NCBI RefSeq assembly: GCF_003097235.1
Contig: NZ_QEQQ01000001.1
Span: 62,001 to 126,000, forward strand
Origin: Pseudomonas sp. CC120222-01a
GTDB taxonomy: Bacteria; Pseudomonadota; Gammaproteobacteria; Pseudomonadales; Pseudomonadaceae
Direction: 5' to 3'
DNA: 64,000 bases
Shown: positions 26,200 to 37,561 of the stretch, piece by piece
Numbering within the stretch: the stretch's first letter is position 1
How the letters are laid out: each line of letters opens with the position of its first letter
Notes under the pieces: model-generated
Database searches by the model: none
Told to the model about the DNA's origin: nothing
What the model saw: the letters and a program-made list of their open reading frames with translations, nothing else
Made by a program: the position numbers and the translations under genes

Positions 26200-27126
26200 A
26201 TGAACCTCAGCAAGGTCGACCTCAACCTGTTCATCGTCTTCGACGCGATCTACACCGAAGCCAACCTGACCCGCGCCGGGCAGATCGTCGGCATCACCCA
26301 GCCGGCCGTGTCCAATGCCCTGTCGCGGCTGCGCGAAACCTTCAACGACCCGCTGTTCGTACGCACCGCCCAGGGCATGGTGCCTACGCCCATGGCGCAG
26401 AACATCATCGGCCCGGTGCGCAATGCCCTGGCACTTTTGCGCACCTCCGTGCAGGAAAGCCGCATCTTCAACCCGCAGCAGGCCAACAAGACCTTCCGCA
26501 TCAGCATGACCGACCTCACCGAGGCGGTGATCCTGCCGCCGCTGTTCCAGCGCCTGCGCCGCCTGGCCCCGGCGGTGCTGATCGAAAGCTTCCTGTGCAA
26601 GCGCCGCGAAACCACCAAGGAACTGGCCGCCGGGCGCCTGGACTTCGCCGTCGATGCCCCGCTCAACACCGATCCGCAGGTGCGCCACGTCAAGCTGATG
26701 CAGGACCGCTATGTTTGCGCGCTGCGCCAGGGCCACCCGCTCGCGGATGCCAAGCTGACCCTCGACAACTACCTGGGCATGACCCACATCCATATCTCCA
26801 GCCGCCGCAACGGCTTGGGCTACGTCGACCTGGCACTGGGCAAGATGGGCGTGCAACGCAAGGTCGCGCTGCGCTCCCAGCATTACCTGATGGCCTCGCA
26901 GGTGCTGCAGCAGACCGACATGGCCATGACCGTGCCCGAACGCTTTGCCCGCCGTCACCAGCTGCGTTTCCAGCCGCTACCGGTGGAGGTGCCAGCGCTG
27001 GAGACTCACCTGTACTGGCATGAGAGCACCGACCAGGACCCGGCCAACCGCTGGATGCGCGAGCAGATCATCGAATTGTGCGAGCGCGTGGTGGCTGAGG
27101 AAGAGCGTGCACTAGAGCCTGCCTGA
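26200..27126 (+). CDS. LysR-family regulator (NodD/LeuO-like subgroup)
   Basis: A 308-residue LysR protein that begins with the NodD-type pattern MNLSKVDLNLFIVFDAIYTE. Its helix-turn-helix is NLTRAGQIVGITQPAVSNAL, followed by SRLRETFNDPLFVRTAQGMVPT. The C-terminal domain contains HYLMASQVLQQTDMAMTVPE as in this subgroup. It probably regulates the divergent acyl-CoA dehydrogenase and itself. Confidence 0.92.
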   Translation: MNLSKVDLNLFIVFDAIYTEANLTRAGQIVGITQPAVSNALSRLRETFNDPLFVRTAQGMVPTPMAQNIIGPVRNALALLRTSVQESRIFNPQQANKTFRISMTDLTEAVILPPLFQRLRRLAPAVLIESFLCKRRETTKELAAGRLDFAVDAPLNTDPQVRHVKLMQDRYVCALRQGHPLADAKLTLDNYLGMTHIHISSRRNGLGYVDLALGKMGVQRKVALRSQHYLMASQVLQQTDMAMTVPERFARRHQLRFQPLPVEVPALETHLYWHESTDQDPANRWMREQIIELCERVVAEEERALEPA

Positions 27127-27139
27127 AGCGCTGATAGCC

Positions 27140-27164
27140 CTGTGGGCTCGTCAGAAGCCCACAG
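27140..27164 (+). terminator. stem-loop after LysR gene
   Basis: A 9-bp stem (ctgtgggct and agcccacag) around a 7-base loop, 14 bp past the LysR stop. There is no U-tract on the plus strand, so termination is only possible. Confidence 0.45.
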
Positions 27165-27318
27165 AGAGAAAACTATTTCCCATTCATCTATCTATAGAGA
27201 AAAATGTTCTGCATGAAGCGGCCATCCGCAGCATAAAAGACAAAATCATTTTCTCACCAGCGTTTAGGCTAACTGCAACGATTGCCGACACCACGGCAAC
27301 ACTGCACGGACACGCCCC

Positions 27319-28473
27319 ATGCCTAGCGCCCCGCTCTATTTCGACTACGCCGCCACCACTCCGGTCGATGACCGGGTCATCGAAACCATGCTCACCTGCC
27401 TCGGCCGCCAGGTTAACTTCGGCAACCCCGCCTCCAGTGGCCACGCCTACGGCCAGGCCGCACGCGAAGTGGTCGAGCAGGCCCGCCGGCAAGTGGCCGA
27501 GCGGGTCGGCGCCCGCGCCGACGACATCGTCTGGACATCGGGCGCCACCGAGTCCAACAACCTGGCACTCAAGGGCATCGCGCAAGGCATGGCCCAGCCG
27601 GGCCACCTGATCACCAGCCAGCTGGAGCACAAGGCCGTGCTCGACACGGTCAAGGAACTGGAGCGCCAGGGCTGGGCCATCACCCGCCTGGCGCCAGACG
27701 CCAGCGGCCTGATCCAGCCCTACGCTGTGCAGGCAGCGCTGCGCGCGGACACTCGCCTGGTGTCGCTGATGGCCGTCAACAATGAACTGGGCACCGTCAC
27801 CGATTTCGCTGCCATCGGTGAACGGGTTCGCGCCCATGGCGCCCTGCTGCATGTGGATGCGGCCCAGGCGGTCGGCAAGCTGGCCATTGACCTTCAGGCA
27901 ATGGCGGTGGACCTGATGTCGTTCTCGGCGCACAAGGTGTATGGGCCAAAAGGCATCGGCGCGCTGTATGTCGGGCCTCGCGCCCGTGAGCTGATGTGCG
28001 CGCAGATCCACGGTGGCGGGCATGAGCAAGGGCTGCGCTCGGGCACCTTGCCGACGCACCAGATCGTCGGCATGGGCAGCGCCTTCGCCCTGGCCGGCGA
28101 GCCGGGGGACAGCGAGCACCAACGTATCGAGCATTTGGCCAAGCGCCTGCGTGAAGGGTTGCTGGCATTGCCGGGGGTCAGCCTCAATGGCTGCGCCCAG
28201 CAGCGGATACCTCACACCCTGAACCTGTGCATCGAGGCCAACGGCTTCAACAGCATGGCCTTGGCCAGTGAACTGGCGCTGTCGACCACCTCGGCCTGCA
28301 ACTCGGCGAGCAACGCGGCTTCGCATGTGCTGTTGGCGCTGGGGCTGGATGAAGCGCGGGCACGCAAGAGCGTGCGCGTGAGTATCGGGCGTTTTACCAG
28401 CGAGGCCGAAGTGGACACGGCGATCGCGGTGTTTGGGCGGGCCTTGACGGCGGCTTCGGGGGCATTGTGGTAG
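27319..28473 (+). CDS. cysteine desulfurase-like aminotransferase (IscS/NifS type), orphan
   Basis: A 384-residue PLP enzyme of class V. It has YFDYAATTPVDDRV at the start, the PLP-contact TSGATESNNLALKG, the Schiff-base lysine Lys206 in SFSAHKVYGPKG, and a conserved loop Cys327 in TTSACNSASNAASHVL. The late LRSGTLPTHQIVGMG segment is also typical. These residues support sulfur mobilisation from cysteine. Unlike housekeeping iscS it is shorter than about 404 residues, lacks the C-terminal extension, and has no iscU, sufE or mnmA neighbour. It may supply sulfur to a specific acceptor, or act on another substrate. Confidence 0.87.
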   Translation: MPSAPLYFDYAATTPVDDRVIETMLTCLGRQVNFGNPASSGHAYGQAAREVVEQARRQVAERVGARADDIVWTSGATESNNLALKGIAQGMAQPGHLITSQLEHKAVLDTVKELERQGWAITRLAPDASGLIQPYAVQAALRADTRLVSLMAVNNELGTVTDFAAIGERVRAHGALLHVDAAQAVGKLAIDLQAMAVDLMSFSAHKVYGPKGIGALYVGPRARELMCAQIHGGGHEQGLRSGTLPTHQIVGMGSAFALAGEPGDSEHQRIEHLAKRLREGLLALPGVSLNGCAQQRIPHTLNLCIEANGFNSMALASELALSTTSACNSASNAASHVLLALGLDEARARKSVRVSIGRFTSEAEVDTAIAVFGRALTAASGALW

Positions 28474-28509
28474 GGCTGATGTGCATGCCTCAAGCCTTTC
28501 GGCGCCTGT

Positions 28510-28543
28510 GAGACCGAGCGCCGCGCGGGCGGCGCTCGATCTC
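28510..28543. repeat. palindromic block shared with 165-210
   Basis: gagcgccgcgcgggcggcgctc is an inverted repeat flanked by gatctca. The core gccgcgcgggcggcgctcga is identical to that near 170, where it is joined to a standard REP half-site. Here it stands alone between convergent genes. Confidence 0.7.
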
Positions 28544-28591
28544 ATAGCCGCTGCAAATGTCGTGGCGCCCCCCCCAACGCCCACCACGCCC

Positions 28592-29245
28592 TCAAAGGAA
28601 GGTGAATACCGTCGAGGCCGGCAGACGCGACTTGTTCAGGCCGGCATTGAAGTCCGCCTCGCTGCGATAGCCCAAGCTCAATACCACGACGCTGCTGTAA
28701 CCCTGCTCACGCAGCCCCAGTTCGGCATCCAGCACCTTGCTGTCGAACCCTTCGATCGGCGTTGCATCCAGGCCATGGGCCGCTGCACCGAGCAGCGCGG
28801 TACCCAAGGCCAGGTAGGTCTGTTTCTCCATCCAGTGCTGCAGGTCTTTCTGATCGAAACGGTGCAGGTCCACATAGCCGCGACGGCTCTGGTTCTGCCC
28901 TGCCCGTGCCTGCTCGTCGCGGAAGCGGCCATCGGCCTGTTCCTGGTCAAGCACCGCATTCAAGTGCGCCTCGGTCATCTCGGTGCGGGTGCAGAACACG
29001 ATCACGTGCGATGCGTCGAGAATCTTCGGCGAGTTGTAGGCAAAACGGCCGTCGGTGGCCTTGGCCAGGCGGGCCTTGCCTTCGGCGCTGTCGGCGACAA
29101 CGAAATGCCAAGGCTGCGAGTTGACCGAGGACGGGCTGTGGCGCAGCTGTTCGAGCAGCGCATCAACCGTGGCCTGGGGAATCCTGCGGGTGGCATCGTA
29201 GGCCTTGGTGGTGTAACGGCGCTTGGCCAGGGAGACGGTATCCAT
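28592..29245 (-). CDS. NAD(P)H-dependent nitroreductase (NfsB-like)
   Basis: A 217-residue flavoprotein, the same length as E. coli NfsB. Family features include the N-terminal SLAKRRYTTKAYD, the FMN-binding PSSVNSQPWHFVV, LALGTALLGAAAHGLDATPIEGFD in the middle and a final KSRLPASTVFTFL. It should reduce nitroaromatics or quinones by two electrons. I start at 29245, because MDTVSLAKRRYTTK matches the NfsB N-terminus. It is divergent from a LysR gene 104 bp away, which probably controls it. Confidence 0.92.
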   Translation of the reverse strand: MDTVSLAKRRYTTKAYDATRRIPQATVDALLEQLRHSPSSVNSQPWHFVVADSAEGKARLAKATDGRFAYNSPKILDASHVIVFCTRTEMTEAHLNAVLDQEQADGRFRDEQARAGQNQSRRGYVDLHRFDQKDLQHWMEKQTYLALGTALLGAAAHGLDATPIEGFDSKVLDAELGLREQGYSSVVVLSLGYRSEADFNAGLNKSRLPASTVFTFL

Positions 29246-29349
29246 GCTGCAACTCCAATCAACGAAACGGGATCTGTCGCGCATCTTATCTTTCCTGCAA
29301 ACCGGAAAAAGCGGCAGAATGCAGCAACACTTTCATCCTTGGAGTGAAA

Positions 29350-30249
29350 ATGCTTCGTTTCAGCGACCTCGAACTGTTCGTGCGCAGCAGCGCCTTGGGC
29401 AGTTTCACCGCTGCCGCCCATGAAGCCGACCTGCTGCCCGGGCAAGTGGCCGCCGCGATCAAGCGCCTGGAGCGCGACCTCGACGTGCGTCTGTTCGCCC
29501 GCACCACCCGCAGCCTGCGCCTGACCGCCGAGGGCGAGCTGTACCTGCCCACCGCCCAGCGTGTGCTGGACACCCTGCGCCAGGGCCACGAACAACTGCA
29601 CGCCAGCCACAGCACCCTGCGCGGGGTGTTGCAGGTGTCCGCGCCGTCCGACATCGGCCGCAACCTGCTACTGCCGTGGCTCAGCGCCTTTCGCCGCGAG
29701 CACCCGGCATTAAGCCTGCGCTTCTTCCTCTCCGACCAGATGGCCGACTTCAGCCGTGACCCGGTGGACATCGCCATCCGCTATGGCCTCAACCAGGACG
29801 CCAACTACATCGCCCTGCCGCTGGCCCCCTGGAACCGCCGCGTACTGGTGGCCTCCCCTGGCTACCTGGCCCGCCACGGCGGCCCCCGCACGCCCGATGA
29901 CCTGCAGCAGCATGACTGCCTGCTGTACCTGCAGCACAACCGCGTGTACGACAAGTGGCAGCTTGGCAACCGCACCGTGCAGGTACGCGGGCCACTGGTC
30001 AGCGACGATGCCGACGTGGTGCGGCGCTGGGCGCTGGAGGGCGAAGGCATCGTCTACAAGTCGTGGCTGGACGTCAGCGCCAACATTGCCGCCGGTGAAC
30101 TGGAAATCCTGCTGCCGGAGCATCAGGGCGAAGCCACACCGGTGACGCTGGTGTGCCCGCACCGCAAGCAGCTGTCGCCCGCGGTCACGCAACTGCACCT
30201 GTGGCTGCGCGAGCGTTTTGCCGCGCTGCAGCCTGCACAATTGTTCTAA
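29350..30249 (+). CDS. LysR-family regulator
   Basis: A 299-residue LysR protein beginning MLRFSDLELFVRSSALGSF with helix-turn-helix AAAHEADLLPGQVAAAIKRL and RDLDVRLFARTTRSLRLTAEG. The ATG at 29350 follows cttggag at good spacing; a GTG six bases upstream is in frame but less likely. It is divergent from the nitroreductase gene, the likely target. Confidence 0.9.
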   Translation: MLRFSDLELFVRSSALGSFTAAAHEADLLPGQVAAAIKRLERDLDVRLFARTTRSLRLTAEGELYLPTAQRVLDTLRQGHEQLHASHSTLRGVLQVSAPSDIGRNLLLPWLSAFRREHPALSLRFFLSDQMADFSRDPVDIAIRYGLNQDANYIALPLAPWNRRVLVASPGYLARHGGPRTPDDLQQHDCLLYLQHNRVYDKWQLGNRTVQVRGPLVSDDADVVRRWALEGEGIVYKSWLDVSANIAAGELEILLPEHQGEATPVTLVCPHRKQLSPAVTQLHLWLRERFAALQPAQLF

Positions 30250-30306
30250 ACCGGCTGACGCATCTGGAGTAAGGTGAACTGCCCTACCCGTCAGCAGCGC
30301 AGCGCC

Positions 30307-31137
30307 ATGAGCAACTGGATCGACCTCAAGCAAGACGCCGACACCGGCATCGAGTCGGTCCGTGCGCATTTTGTCGGTCATGCCTACGACCCACACTGGC
30401 ACGACAGCTTCCTGGTCGGTTTCACCGAGCAGGGTGTGCAGCAGTTCAACTGCCGTCGGGTGCGCCACCAGAGCACCGCAGGCCAGGTCTTCCTGCTCGA
30501 ACCCGGCGACCTTCACGACGGCCACGCGCCGACCGCCGAAGGTTTCACCTATTCGACCCTGTACCTGGAACCGAACTGGCTGGAGACCGAGCTGCGGGCG
30601 CTGTTCGAACAGGCGCCTGGCGACAGCCTGCCGCGTTTCGCCGACACCTTGTGCCACGACGAACGCCTGGCCCACGCCACCGCCCTGGCGTTCCGGGCGG
30701 TGCATGGCCAAGAGCTGCGCATCGTGCGCCAGACCGCCATGGACACGCTGCTGACCACCCTGACCAGCCACCTGCACTGGCGCAAGCGGCTCAACCCCGA
30801 CCCGCGCCTGCCACTGACGGCACAGCGGGCGCGTGATTTCCTGCATGCCCACTTCGACCAGGACATCGGCCTGGAGCAGGTTGCCCAAGCCTGCGGGGTC
30901 GACCGCTTCCGTCTGACCCGCGCCTTCAAGGCCGCCTTCGGCCTGGCGCCGCATGCCTATCTGATCCAGCTGCGGCTGTCCCGCGCCCGGCGCCTGCTCG
31001 CCCAAGGCCAGACACCAGCCGAGGTGGCCATGGCGCTGGGCTTTGCCGACCAGAGCCACCTGGGACGCTGGTTCCGGCGTGCTTATCAGCTGACCCCGGC
31101 CGACTACCGCCGCCGCTGCTCAAACCTTCCAGACTGA
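30307..31137 (+). CDS. AraC-family regulator with N-terminal cupin
   Basis: A 276-residue AraC protein. The N-terminal cupin-like sensor has HWHDSFLVGFTEQGVQQFNC and VFLLEPGDLHDGHAP. The C-terminal double helix-turn-helix has DIGLEQVAQACGVDRFRLTRAFKAAFG-type sequence and ends LGRWFRRAYQLTPADYRR. It lies 49 bp upstream of a LysE-type exporter on the same strand, an arrangement common for AraC/LysE pairs. It probably senses the exported amino acid. The ATG at 30307 fits the cupin start better than the upstream GTG. Confidence 0.9.
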   Translation: MSNWIDLKQDADTGIESVRAHFVGHAYDPHWHDSFLVGFTEQGVQQFNCRRVRHQSTAGQVFLLEPGDLHDGHAPTAEGFTYSTLYLEPNWLETELRALFEQAPGDSLPRFADTLCHDERLAHATALAFRAVHGQELRIVRQTAMDTLLTTLTSHLHWRKRLNPDPRLPLTAQRARDFLHAHFDQDIGLEQVAQACGVDRFRLTRAFKAAFGLAPHAYLIQLRLSRARRLLAQGQTPAEVAMALGFADQSHLGRWFRRAYQLTPADYRRRCSNLPD

Positions 31138-31186
31138 CAGCCCGCCAATCGCGACCATGGGGCCCTGATCATTCGGAGCTGTTCCC

Positions 31187-31771
31187 ATGTCGCAATCGTT
31201 GTTGCCCTTCATTCTCTTCGCCCTGGTTTCGAGCATCAGCCCAGGGCCGACCAACCTGCTGATCCTCGCCCATGGCGCCCGGCAAGGCCTGCGCGCGAGC
31301 GTGGCGCCGATGCTCGCAGCCTGCGGTGCGGCGGCGGCAATCGTATGGCTGGTCGGCCTGGGGCTGGGTGAGGCGCTGGTGCGCCATCCGTGGGCCCAGC
31401 AGGCGATGAGCTGGGCTGGCGTGCTGTGGTTGAGCTGGCTGGCCTGGCGCATGTTGCGCAGTGCCGGCGAGCCGCTGGATACGGCAGGCGGCAAGCCGTT
31501 CGGCGCGGTCAGCGCGGCGTCGTTGCAGGTGGTCAACCCGAAGGTGTGGATGATGGCGGTGGCCGTGATTGGCGTGTTCGCCGCGCCGACGCTGCCGGTG
31601 TGGCAGTTGGCGTTGGTGTTTCTGCTGATTGCCGTGCCGTGCATGGCGGTGTGGGCGGTGCTGGGGGCTGGAAGTGCGCGCTGGTTGCAGGCACCGGGGC
31701 GGCTGCTGTGGTTCAACCGGGGTTTAGGCGGGTTGCTATTGGTGTCAGCCTGGGCTGCGGTATTGAGCTGA
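31187..31771 (+). CDS. LysE/RhtB-family exporter
   Basis: A 194-residue inner-membrane protein with about six helices. Its N-terminus LLPFILFALVSSISPGPTNLL carries the family SPGPTN motif, followed by GARQGLRASVAP. The centre has LWLSWLAWRMLRSAGEP and SAASLQVVNPKVWMMAVA. Members export amino acids or their derivatives by proton antiport. It is probably under the AraC gene just upstream. A REP pair follows. Confidence 0.9.
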   Translation: MSQSLLPFILFALVSSISPGPTNLLILAHGARQGLRASVAPMLAACGAAAAIVWLVGLGLGEALVRHPWAQQAMSWAGVLWLSWLAWRMLRSAGEPLDTAGGKPFGAVSAASLQVVNPKVWMMAVAVIGVFAAPTLPVWQLALVFLLIAVPCMAVWAVLGAGSARWLQAPGRLLWFNRGLGGLLLVSAWAAVLS

Positions 31772-31783
31772 ATCTCGTTCTAT

Positions 31784-31880
31784 CTGCACCGGCCTCTTCG
31801 CGGGCAAGCCCGCTCCCACAGACCTTGAAAGCTGTGCAATCCCTGTGGGAGCGGGCTTGCCCGCGAAGAGGCCGGTGCAG
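31784..31880. repeat. inverted REP pair (GCGGGCAAGCCCGCTCCCACA type)
   Basis: ctgcaccggcctcttcgcgg on the left and its complement on the right, separated by about 30 bp. It lies between the convergent exporter and SotB genes. Confidence 0.88.
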
Positions 31881-31884
31881 GTTG

Positions 31885-34295
<2,411 letters not shown>

Positions 34296-34439
34296 GCGGG
34301 ACCTCACAGGGAAGTGAAACGATTCAGGCCGCGCATTCTGCTCGCCATCGCCCTGCCCGCCCACGGCTGATTCTCCGGCATCCATGCCTGATCCTCCGAA
34401 CCTGCCGGTGGCCACCTGGCGCTGGCCGGCTAATCTGCG

Positions 34440-35381
34440 ATGATGAAACTGTCTGATTCTCTGCCCTGGTTCATCATGCAACTGACCCGCCACGTCGACG
34501 CCAACGCCCCGCTGTGTTCGCTGATCCGCAGCCTGGCCACCCGCCCGGGCTTCGTGCCCACGCACCTGCCCCAGGTGCAGGTGCTGAGCTGGGACCACTA
34601 TGTGGCCAGCAGCCCGCAGATCTACGAGCCGAGCCTGATGATCCTGGCCCAGGGCAGCAAACTGGCGCGCCTGGGCCCGCGCACCCTGGAGTACGGCGCC
34701 GGCCATTACCTGGTGCAGGCGCTGTCGGTGCCGTTCATGTGTGAAACCTTTGCCACCCGCGACGAGCCGCTGCTGGGCGTGGCGGTGGACATCGACCGTA
34801 GTGTGCTGGGCGAACTGGTGCAGAGCATGGACCTTGCCCCCGACCCGGCGGTACAGGCGCAAACGCCACAGTCGATGACCTCGGCGGCGCTGGATGCACC
34901 GATGCGCGAGTCGGTGGAACGTCTGCTGCAGAGCCTGCAGGACCCAGTAGATGCCAAGGTGCTGGGCCCAGCGCGCATTCGCGAGGTGCTCTACACCGCC
35001 CTGCGCGGCCCCCAGGCCGGGGTGCTACGGGCGCTGGTGGAGCAACAGGGGCACTTCGCCCGCATCGGTGCGGCGCTCATGCACTTGCGCGAGCACTATA
35101 CCGAGCCGCTGAGTGTCGAGGCATTGGCGGCTTGCGCCAACATGAGCGTGTCGACCTTCCACGAGCACTTCAAACGCTGCACCGACATGGCGCCAATGCA
35201 GTACCTCAAGCGCCTGCGCCTGCTCAAGGCGCAGCAGATGCTGATCGGTGAAGGGCTGGGAGTGGCGCAGGCGGCGCACCGGGTGGGCTACCAGAGCACC
35301 TCGCAGTTCAGCCGCGAGTACAAGCGCCAGTTTGCCCGCAGCCCTGGGGATGAACTGCCTTACCAGAGCCTGCCGGTCTGA
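34440..35381 (+). CDS. AraC-family regulator (AraC_N type)
   Basis: A 313-residue regulator. The N-terminal domain has PSLMILAQGSKLARLG and YLVQALSVPFMCET, the pattern of the AraC_N type domain often seen next to dehydrogenase genes. The C-terminal double helix-turn-helix runs through LSVEALAACANMSVSTFHEHFKR to GYQSTSQFSREYKRQFARSP. Starts at 34440, 34443 and 34476 are all possible and none has a clear ribosome site. The divergent alcohol dehydrogenase is the likely target. Confidence 0.9.
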   Translation: MMKLSDSLPWFIMQLTRHVDANAPLCSLIRSLATRPGFVPTHLPQVQVLSWDHYVASSPQIYEPSLMILAQGSKLARLGPRTLEYGAGHYLVQALSVPFMCETFATRDEPLLGVAVDIDRSVLGELVQSMDLAPDPAVQAQTPQSMTSAALDAPMRESVERLLQSLQDPVDAKVLGPARIREVLYTALRGPQAGVLRALVEQQGHFARIGAALMHLREHYTEPLSVEALAACANMSVSTFHEHFKRCTDMAPMQYLKRLRLLKAQQMLIGEGLGVAQAAHRVGYQSTSQFSREYKRQFARSPGDELPYQSLPV

Positions 35382-35402
35382 CAGACATGCCCCTTGCCTG
35401 GC

Positions 35403-35948
35403 CTAGTCCACCAGCGGCCACTGCGCCAGCGGCCAGTAACGGCCCTTGCGCGATTCGTACAAGGTGAAATGCCTGGCGCTGAGATGGAACTCAGGCGCCT
35501 CGGCCGCCTCCGGGGCCTGGCCGCGAAAATCCCGTGACAGGGTCAGGTGCGGGCGGTACTCACGGGCCTGCTCTTCGAACCCCATCGGCAACAACGCCTG
35601 CTGCAGGCCATAGACCAGCTGGCGCAAGGCGGTGGGTGTTTCCTGCGGCTCCAGCACCAGTACATTGGCGCGCTGCCAGGTTTTCAGCTGGTTCAGCAGG
35701 AGGCGCAACGGCGCGCCCGGCCGCGCCAGGTTGTCCACCGCCGCGCAGATGGCCGGCACCTGCGCCACATCCACATCCCCCAGAAACAGCAGGGTCAGGT
35801 GGAAGTTCTCGCTCGGTACCGGCTTGCCGCTGCGCAGGTTCAAGCCGCGCCGCCACTGGCTGATCGCACGGCGTTGGGCGTCGCTGACAGGCAAGGCGAA
35901 GAACAACCTTTTGAACGGGGCGCCACTCGGGCGAATGTCCTGAATCAT
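35403..35948 (-). CDS. thpR: RNA 2',3'-cyclic phosphodiesterase
   Basis: A 181-residue 2H-phosphoesterase with both catalytic HxT motifs: HLTLLFLG (about residue 50) and HLTLSRD (about residue 134). It begins with the family RLFFALPVSDAQR. ThpR (LigT) opens 2',3'-cyclic phosphates to 2'-phosphates on RNA ends. It stands alone, convergent with the AraC gene, with only about 20 bp between their ends. Confidence 0.93.
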   Translation of the reverse strand: MIQDIRPSGAPFKRLFFALPVSDAQRRAISQWRRGLNLRSGKPVPSENFHLTLLFLGDVDVAQVPAICAAVDNLARPGAPLRLLLNQLKTWQRANVLVLEPQETPTALRQLVYGLQQALLPMGFEEQAREYRPHLTLSRDFRGQAPEAAEAPEFHLSARHFTLYESRKGRYWPLAQWPLVD

Positions 35949-36105
35949 GTGAACTCCATCACGTGAAACGTTTTTGCACGTTATAGGGCCTTACACCAAT
36001 GTCGCCCCGCATTAACGTAACAATAAGTACAAACTACCCCCATGATTGTTTATGCTGGCGAGCTTATGCCATGGCGCATGGCCATTTTTCGACAAGTAAC
36101 CGTCC

Positions 36106-37005
36106 ATGAAAATTGCACTCGTACTGATCTTCGTCCTCTCGATCGCCTATGTTCACCTGCGCGGTCGGGTACGCCACAAGCTGACCCGTCAGCTGGGCGA
36201 CCACTCCAGTTTCCTGGCCCCGGTCAACAGCTTCCTGTACCTGTTTTCCAAGCACCCGGCCAAGCCCTACCTGCCGGTCGAGGCGTTCCCGGAGCTGCAG
36301 CCGCTCATGGAGCACTGGCAGGAGATCCGTGCCGAAGGCCAGCAGCTGCTGCACGTGGGCGAGATCAAGAAGTCCGACAATTATGACGACGTCGGTTTCA
36401 ATTCGTTCTTCAAGACCGGCTGGAAGCGCTTCTACCTGAAGTGGTACGGCGAAAGCCACCCGTCGGCCATGACCCTGTGCCCACGCACCACCGAACTGCT
36501 GCAAGGCATCGGCACAGTCAAGGCGGCAATGTTCGCCACCCTGCCACCGGGTGCCAAGCTGGTCCGTCACCGTGACCCGTACGCCGGTTCTTACCGCTTC
36601 CACCTCGGCCTGGACACGCCGAACGATGACGGTTGCTACATCGACGTGGACGGCGAGAAGTATTCCTGGCGCGATGGCGAGGGCGTGGTCTTCGACGAGA
36701 CCTACATCCACTACGCGGCCAATACCACCGAGCACAACCGCATCATCCTGTTCTGCGACATCGAGCGCCCGCTGAAATACCGCTGGGCCACCGCGTTCAA
36801 CCGCTGGTTCAGCCGCAACGTCATGGCCGCCGCCGCGGCGCCCAACGACGCTGGTGACAAGACTGGTGGCATCAACCGCCTGTTCACCCGCATCTACAAG
36901 ATCCGCGAGCGTGGCAAGGCGCTGAAGAAGCGCAACCGCATGCGCTACTACCTGGAAAAGTGGCTGGTGGTCGCCGCTCTGGTACTGGTGTTCGTCTACA
37001 TCTGA
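36106..37005 (+). CDS. lpxO: lipid A hydroxylase LpxO (Fe2+/2-oxoglutarate dioxygenase)
   Basis: A 299-residue aspartyl/asparaginyl beta-hydroxylase-type dioxygenase. It has an N-terminal membrane anchor (about residues 1-17), a cytoplasmic catalytic domain with the iron ligands in VRHRDPYAGS (His155, Asp157) and a later His in DETYIHYAANTTEHNRIIL, and a C-terminal hydrophobic anchor (KWLVVAALVLVFVYI). LpxO hydroxylates the secondary acyl chain of lipid A at C2. The two-anchor layout and length match LpxO of Salmonella and Pseudomonas. A stem-loop follows at 37026. Confidence 0.9.
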   Translation: MKIALVLIFVLSIAYVHLRGRVRHKLTRQLGDHSSFLAPVNSFLYLFSKHPAKPYLPVEAFPELQPLMEHWQEIRAEGQQLLHVGEIKKSDNYDDVGFNSFFKTGWKRFYLKWYGESHPSAMTLCPRTTELLQGIGTVKAAMFATLPPGAKLVRHRDPYAGSYRFHLGLDTPNDDGCYIDVDGEKYSWRDGEGVVFDETYIHYAANTTEHNRIILFCDIERPLKYRWATAFNRWFSRNVMAAAAAPNDAGDKTGGINRLFTRIYKIRERGKALKKRNRMRYYLEKWLVVAALVLVFVYI

Positions 37006-37025
37006 CCGATACGTTGGCAATTGCA

Positions 37026-37049
37026 GAAACGGCCTTGTCTGGCCGTTTC
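37026..37049. terminator. stem-loop after lpxO
   Basis: gaaacggcc and ggccgtttc form a 9-bp stem around a 6-base loop, 20 bp past the lpxO stop. The plus strand has A rather than T after the stem, so it is a possible weak terminator. Confidence 0.5.
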
Positions 37050-37138
37050 AAAACTGGCCAGCACCAACGTACAAGTCTCACTTCCCGCACTTCGACTAGC
37101 ATGAAAGCTCCACTCGCAACCTTACAAAGGTGAAGACG

Positions 37139-37483
37139 ATGAGCATGATGGACTGGGACGCCTACCGTAAGCAGTTGATGGCCGGCATCGGCGATCTCAA
37201 GCAACTGTCCCCTGACACCGTGGCCGGCTACATGACCGCCAGCGGCGCGGGTGCCAAGACCAACCACCTGGACGCCAAGACCCGCGAACTGATCTCCCTG
37301 GCCGTGGCCGTCACCACCCGCTGCGACGGCTGCATCGCCGTGCACTCGCAACAGGCCGTCAAGCACGGCGCCACCCGTGAAGAGATCGCCGAGGCGCTGG
37401 GTGTGGCCGTGGCGATGAATGCCGGGGCCGCGCTGGTCTACTCGGCCCGCGCCATGGATGCAGTGGGCAAGGCCAACGGCTGA
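37139..37483 (+). CDS. AhpD-like carboxymuconolactone decarboxylase-family protein
   Basis: A 114-residue all-alpha protein with the AhpD-type motif CDGCIAVHSQQAVKHG (CxxC then His), typical of peroxidase-like members of this family. The preceding LDAKTRELISLAVAVTTR and following EEIAEALGVAVAMNAGAALVY segments fit the fold. The CxxC pair suggests thiol-disulfide or hydroperoxide chemistry rather than true decarboxylation. The ATG at 37139 follows aaaggtgaa. A GNAT gene follows 78 bp later. Confidence 0.9.
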   Translation: MSMMDWDAYRKQLMAGIGDLKQLSPDTVAGYMTASGAGAKTNHLDAKTRELISLAVAVTTRCDGCIAVHSQQAVKHGATREEIAEALGVAVAMNAGAALVYSARAMDAVGKANG

Positions 37484-37561
37484 CGCTCGACGGCGTCGCC
37501 GCCCTTGCGCGACGGCGCCGCGCCACCCAGACTTGGCGGCCTAGCCATTGCAGGAACCGCC

